Assembly: GCA_900541975.1 (NCBI GenBank) | Contig: UQLR01000024.1 | Span: 1-27,997 of the forward strand | Reading direction: 5' to 3' | Origin: an uncultured Oscillospiraceae bacterium | Lineage (GTDB): Bacteria > Bacillota > Clostridia > Oscillospirales > Acutalibacteraceae | Length of the DNA: 27,997 nt | Shown: positions 24,334 to 27,997 of the stretch, one piece after another | How the letters are laid out: each line of letters starts with the position of its first letter | Numbering within the stretch: position 1 is the first letter of the stretch | Made by a program: the position numbers and the translations under genes | The notes under the pieces: model-generated | Seen by the model: the letters and a program-made list of their open reading frames with translations, nothing else | Told to the model about the DNA's origin: nothing | Databases searched by the model: none

Positions 24334-27300
24334 TTACATTTCTGCCGGCGATAACCTGTTTACAACAAGGGCTGTATCGCCTTCAATATTGTTTTTTGTC
24401 TGGGTCTTTCTGTTTTCAAATTCCGCAACCGGGTTTTGTGTCGTTGCATATAAATACGCTGCGTTTTGATCTTTATAGGAATTTCCTGTACCATCATTGC
24501 TTACCGAAATGCCGTAGAGGTCATATTTCCATGCAAGCTGCGTGTCTTCTGTAATTTTATAATATTTGCCCGGCGTGACGTCGATTGTTTCCGATTTTAC
24601 AAGGTTCTCGCCGTCCGACTTATCAAAACTGATAACCACAAAAAAGGTTTTTTCCGGCTCTCCTGTACACATACGCTCTGCAAACTGCTCCACCGTAAAG
24701 ACAAACGACTGCTCCGCACCGGTATAGTTTTCATAGCCGTGCGTATCGCCGGGAATGTCCGTATCCGCAATGTTTACATCTTCGGCAAGTCCTGCCGGGT
24801 TATCGTCCGGCCCATAGTAAAGCTCGTTGATTCTTTTTGAAATAGTAATCTGCGCACTGCTCAAATCGTTGACAAACGTCCCCTGTGCAGCAGTCATGGC
24901 GTCTTGCGTTACAGTGCCTGCAAGCACGGTTTTTGCGCTGTCGCCGCCAACAGAGCCAATCTCAAACCCTTCAGGAATATTTACCTCCGTGACCTTATAC
25001 ACTGTTCCCACCGGAACACCACTGATCGTAGCTGTCTGGCCGGCTTTCAGTTTGATAATGCCGTCGCTTGAAGCCGTGTACGCAACGCCGTCAACTGTAT
25101 AGTTTACGGGATAGGTTTTCCACGTATGATCCGTCCCGCCGAAAAGGCTGTGTATCTGCACCTGAAACGAGAATTCCGTATTTGCGCCTAAAGCCGCCGC
25201 CGCCTGCGTCAGTTCCTTTTTAAAGATGATATCACCTGTTTTTACGGTATTTTGAAATACCACCTTCTGCGCAGTGCTGCGAACAATATCTTCCGTATCA
25301 AGATTGGAATATGCAAATGTATCTGTTCTGCCTGCTGCAAGCAGGTTATCTGCAACATAGGTATTACTCTCCCCTACGCCCAGAACATTTTCATCCACAT
25401 CACTGAGTACCCAAACTGTATCATAATATTCAGAAAGTGTTTTATGACTTTGGTTTAAAATAACCGCCTGCCCTTGTACACGTGTGGGCCTTTGCAGTAT
25501 ATCCTCCTGCCGCAGCTGAAGGAGGCTTTCTCTTGTAAACTGGTTCAGGTACGTTGCCGTCTGGCCATAAAATAGCGTCTGCCCGCCGGAAACATATGTT
25601 TTGGGGCTTGCATGGACGTCATATTTTTCTGTAAGCACCTGGCTTCCTACCTCTGTCCAGTTGTTTCCGTCAGGAACAAAATTATCGCCGTTCTGTGGTT
25701 GTGCCCCGCCTGTACCATACATACTCCAGGAACCGCTCGTTCCCGCAGCATGGAGCGTAAACAGGTTTTGACCGGCCGGGATCAGATCGGCTGTCTTCGT
25801 TATACCGCCCCAGCCCGCGCCGTTTTTAAATAAAAGATTTTCCGGCTCAGCCGGGAAGTTATAAAAATAATATCCGCTTTCGCTGTCATAAGCCATTTGG
25901 TGGTCCTGTCCGGCTTCTCCTGTATCCCACGCCCATACATACGGCGTGGTCCATCCGGCAGACTGTGCGTTCAGATATATGGTATAACCCGTTGTAGGCA
26001 CCGGCTCTGCGCCGGTGCCTTGATAAAGCAACGTGCGTTGCCCCTCTACCGTCCTCGTAACGTCGTAGGCAGAAGGATACAGCCCGGAATCTCCCGCCTG
26101 CGTTGATCCCTGGTTTTGAAAATTATAGGCAACGACATCGTTGTCGGCTTCCTTCATGGTATCTTTCAGCAACGCGCTGTTGACGCCTTCAAAGCTTGTG
26201 CGGTTGTCAATCGTAAAGGTGTTGGTTTGCGGAAAGTTAAACCGCAGCTTCATATTGGATTCCCACATGCCTCTTTCCATATAAAACATGGTCAGCGTAT
26301 GCGTTTGCGTGGGATTGGAAAAATCTATCAGTTCTGAAAAATCAAACACAGATGCGCTGGTTGCAGACGACTGGTTTGTGGTTTTACCATCAAACGCCCC
26401 CGTTGTGACAGTCGCTTTTTGGGTGCTGAAATTTATACTGCCGTTGCTTTTTGCATGCGCGCCGCCCATATCCAGTACAAGCTTTCCATCAATAAAAACC
26501 CAAACGTCGTCGTCGCCGGTAAATTCAAATACTATGTCCTGCCCGTTGATTTTCCCGTCTCTCGTCATGGAAAATGGGATCTCAAATTTTGCGCCAAAGC
26601 CGTAATCCAGCTTTCCCTTATCGCTGGGATTCCCGTTGTTAAACGGGAAAAATCCGGGCTTGCACTGGCTCATATTCATCATTGTGTCGTAAACGGCGTT
26701 GTCTGTATAAGTGAATGTGCTGCCGTCAAAATACAGATTTCTTTGCTCCGAGTCAAATTCATAATAGGTTACGCCGTTATCCACCGTCTGGTAAAACGGA
26801 AACTCTATATTTTCATAAATATCTGCATAGCTCTGTCCCTGCGCAGCATAAATTGAATCGTTTTCCAGCACGAAGGTTGCGCGGCGTTGGGCGCCGTTTA
26901 CAGTGATATTTACTTCCTCTGTAGTTGTTTCCCCTGAAGCAGAGGTAATGTTCAGCCTTACCTTTTCCGGTTTGCTGGCCCATCCGGTGGAAGCGTCCAG
27001 GTTCACAATAAAGGTTGTTCCTCTGGTCGAATCGCCTTTTTCCGTTTGTGTAAACGTTCTGGATTGGTTATTGTGTATTGTGTATGTATACGTATTGCCC
27101 TGTATAAACGTCCGTTTTGCACTGTCTGCTGTATCCTGCCACCAGCTGCCGTTTGAATAAAATTCAAAAGATATAGTGTTTACGGCGTTCGTACCTGTCG
27201 ACCGGTTAAGATTAAACCAGTCTTTACTGAAATACGGCAGTTCTTTACCGTTCTGAGTAAGTTTTCCGTCCGTCAGGGTGTCGTCCACCAGTCCCTGCGC

Positions 27301-27714
27301 GGCTGCATTGGTGGCGCTTTGGTTTGCAATATTAGCGCCCCAGTAAAAATTACTCAGTCCCCACGGAGTCTGGCTCCAGTTGCCGCTGTCCGGGTAAAAA
27401 TCGCCAAAATACAGCGGAGCAGTATAACCGGAGTTTGAAATAGCGGTATTAAATTGGTTATACGGCGTTTTATTTGGGTAACCGCCGGATCTTGTCCCCG
27501 CGTCCGGTGCTGCTCCCGGCGTATTGATCTGATTATCATACTTATAATCATACAGGGAAACCGGTATATAAAGATAATCATCCGCAGCCTGCGCACGTAA
27601 CATCCCAACGGTGGACAAAGCCACTGTAAAAATGGAAAAAAGCAAAAGCGCCGCCAGCAAAAGCGACACAGACTTTTTTCTTATACTGCAAGTCTGCCTC
27701 CCAAAAGCTTTCAT
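24334..27714 (-). CDS. Large secreted fibro-slime / PA14-like protein with starch-binding-like and Cna-B-like modules
   Basis: 1126 aa, predicted extracellular. Signal peptide at 1-44 (RKK, long Leu/Ala core, AQA-A). After an aromatic, Asn/Gly-rich region, residues about 370-497 form a fibro-slime (PA14-like) domain with GDDDVWVFIDGKLVLDMGG (400-418), GAHA and WESNMKLRFNFPQ. Residues about 573-655 resemble a CBM26-like starch-binding module (TGYTIYLNAQSAGW, YVWAWD, LLFKNGAGWGG). Two Cna-B-like modules follow: about 826-950, with KTGDIIFKKEL, and 955-1102, with ITISKRINE; both carry candidate Lys/Glu/Asn isopeptide residues. There is no sorting signal or anchor at the end (NRLSPAEM). The ATG at 27714 has AAAGGCGG upstream; an ATG six codons earlier lacks a site. 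First gene of the SipW/TasA-like operon; probably an adhesin or matrix component. Confidence 0.88.
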   Translation of the reverse strand: MKAFGRQTCSIRKKSVSLLLAALLLFSIFTVALSTVGMLRAQAADDYLYIPVSLYDYKYDNQINTPGAAPDAGTRSGGYPNKTPYNQFNTAISNSGYTAPLYFGDFYPDSGNWSQTPWGLSNFYWGANIANQSATNAAAQGLVDDTLTDGKLTQNGKELPYFSKDWFNLNRSTGTNAVNTISFEFYSNGSWWQDTADSAKRTFIQGNTYTYTIHNNQSRTFTQTEKGDSTRGTTFIVNLDASTGWASKPEKVRLNITSASGETTTEEVNITVNGAQRRATFVLENDSIYAAQGQSYADIYENIEFPFYQTVDNGVTYYEFDSEQRNLYFDGSTFTYTDNAVYDTMMNMSQCKPGFFPFNNGNPSDKGKLDYGFGAKFEIPFSMTRDGKINGQDIVFEFTGDDDVWVFIDGKLVLDMGGAHAKSNGSINFSTQKATVTTGAFDGKTTNQSSATSASVFDFSELIDFSNPTQTHTLTMFYMERGMWESNMKLRFNFPQTNTFTIDNRTSFEGVNSALLKDTMKEADNDVVAYNFQNQGSTQAGDSGLYPSAYDVTRTVEGQRTLLYQGTGAEPVPTTGYTIYLNAQSAGWTTPYVWAWDTGEAGQDHQMAYDSESGYYFYNFPAEPENLLFKNGAGWGGITKTADLIPAGQNLFTLHAAGTSGSWSMYGTGGAQPQNGDNFVPDGNNWTEVGSQVLTEKYDVHASPKTYVSGGQTLFYGQTATYLNQFTRESLLQLRQEDILQRPTRVQGQAVILNQSHKTLSEYYDTVWVLSDVDENVLGVGESNTYVADNLLAAGRTDTFAYSNLDTEDIVRSTAQKVVFQNTVKTGDIIFKKELTQAAAALGANTEFSFQVQIHSLFGGTDHTWKTYPVNYTVDGVAYTASSDGIIKLKAGQTATISGVPVGTVYKVTEVNIPEGFEIGSVGGDSAKTVLAGTVTQDAMTAAQGTFVNDLSSAQITISKRINELYYGPDDNPAGLAEDVNIADTDIPGDTHGYENYTGAEQSFVFTVEQFAERMCTGEPEKTFFVVISFDKSDGENLVKSETIDVTPGKYYKITEDTQLAWKYDLYGISVSNDGTGNSYKDQNAAYLYATTQNPVAEFENRKTQTKNNIEGDTALVVNRLSPAEM

Positions 27715-27787
27715 ATCGCTACCGCCTTTCATTATTAATATAGTAAATCAATATATAAATAACATTTTAAAGCAAAAAAGGCTTAAT

Positions 27788-27819
27788 AAAAAGTGAGGGC
27801 AGCGCGCCGCATCACTTTT
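27788..27819 (-). terminator. Intrinsic terminator-like hairpin in the leader, before the first gene
   Basis: On the minus strand AAAAGTGA and TCACTTTT pair (8 bp) around a GC-rich loop region (GGC/GCC) and are followed directly by TATT, so the arm ends in a T-rich tract. It lies about 74 bp ahead of the fibro-slime ATG and inside the probable transcript, so it is a candidate attenuator. Alternatively it ends a gene lying to the right of the window. Confidence 0.6.
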
Positions 27820-27976
27820 ACCCATTTTTATTCAGGTTCTTTCCTGTGAGGTCTATCAGCAGCTAAGATGGCTCAATAAAAAGTAAACAGAAAACGTTTA
27901 CATGATCAACAGACATCTTCCCCAATAAAAATAAAAGACCTCCCCTTATCTATGCAACTAAGGCAACCAGAGCCAT
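27788..27976 (-). ncRNA. Structured leader RNA of the TasA-like operon, class not recognised
   Basis: On the minus strand several perfect inverted repeats nest within 190 nt: GAGGTCT/AGACCTC (27942-27936 with 27854-27848), inside it AAGATG/CATCTT (27919-27914 with 27870-27865), and inside that GTAAAC/GTTTAC (27901-27896 with 27888-27883). Outside lie CCTTA/TAAGG and CAGG/CCTG hairpins. A competing 7-bp pairing joins ATGGCTC at 27976-27970 with GAGCCAT at 27874-27868 and overlaps the second stem. A terminator-like hairpin closes the element. It does not match the conserved cores of riboswitch classes I can recall (c-di-GMP-I/II, ydaO, cobalamin, FMN, T-box). It could instead be a mobile-element end or belong to a gene outside the window. 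Confidence 0.45.
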
Positions 27977-27981
27977 TTTAA

Positions 27982-27987
27982 TTTATA
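27982..27987 (-). promoter_or_regulatory. Possible -10 box of the TasA-like operon
   Basis: TATAAA on the minus strand, placing a transcription start near 27976, exactly where the structured leader begins. The -35 region would fall beyond the right edge and cannot be checked. Confidence 0.3.
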
Positions 27988-27997
27988 TTAAAAATAT

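Noticed and set aside
24334..27714. Dockerin or cohesin modules in the large surface protein
   Set aside because: No duplicated calcium-loop segment of dockerin type and no cohesin pattern was found; the modules read as fibro-slime, CBM-like and Cna-B-like.
27720..27997. CRISPR array or tRNA at the right edge
   Set aside because: The repeats there are one 15-mer pair and inverted repeats, not regularly spaced units, and no cloverleaf with a T-loop could be drawn.

Overview
The window looks like a chromosomal segment of a Gram-positive anaerobe of the class Clostridia, probably a gut Ruminococcaceae/Oscillospirales-type organism. The reasons are consensus AGGAGG-type ribosome binding sites, frequent GTG and TTG starts, SipW-dependent TasA-like secreted proteins, a fibro-slime surface protein and a Firmicutes-type Wzz/BY-kinase pair. 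The genus is inference. All genes except one small + strand gene are on the minus strand, so transcription runs from high to low coordinates.

Right part (27987 to 20146) is an apparent surface-fibre operon. A roughly 190-nt leader with nested inverted repeats ends in an intrinsic-terminator-like hairpin. It is followed by a 1126-aa secreted fibro-slime protein, a SipW-type signal peptidase, three small TasA/camelysin-like proteins, and a fourth larger one with a C-terminal membrane anchor. A 15-bp perfect hairpin closes the unit. The peptidase would process the TasA-like subunits, which by family analogy may form extracellular filaments; the large protein would be a partner adhesin.

Middle part (20014 to 5495) is an apparently near-complete Wzx/Wzy-type exopolysaccharide cluster behind a perfect TTGACA-N17-TATAAT promoter. 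In order it holds a Wzz-like chain-length regulator, BY-kinase, initiating sugar-phosphate transferase, GT8, a broken acyltransferase-3 pseudogene, Wzy-like polymerase, GT4, GT2, LbH acetyltransferase, two pyruvyltransferase-family proteins, two tandem iron-sulfur FrhB-like proteins, and a Wzx-like flippase, then a terminator. Most genes are separated by a few bases or overlap. The product is probably an acetylated and/or pyruvylated polymer; together with the TasA-like operon this suggests one biofilm or surface-matrix island.

Left part (5460 to 1) holds a hairpin-rich islet around a + strand pyrophosphatase-like gene lacking key catalytic aspartates (possible mobile origin), an SDR oxidoreductase, a K+/H+-type antiporter with two RCK-C modules, and the first 535 codons of a secreted protein with a starch-binding-like module, which runs off the left edge. 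No tRNA, rRNA, CRISPR array or transposase gene was seen.
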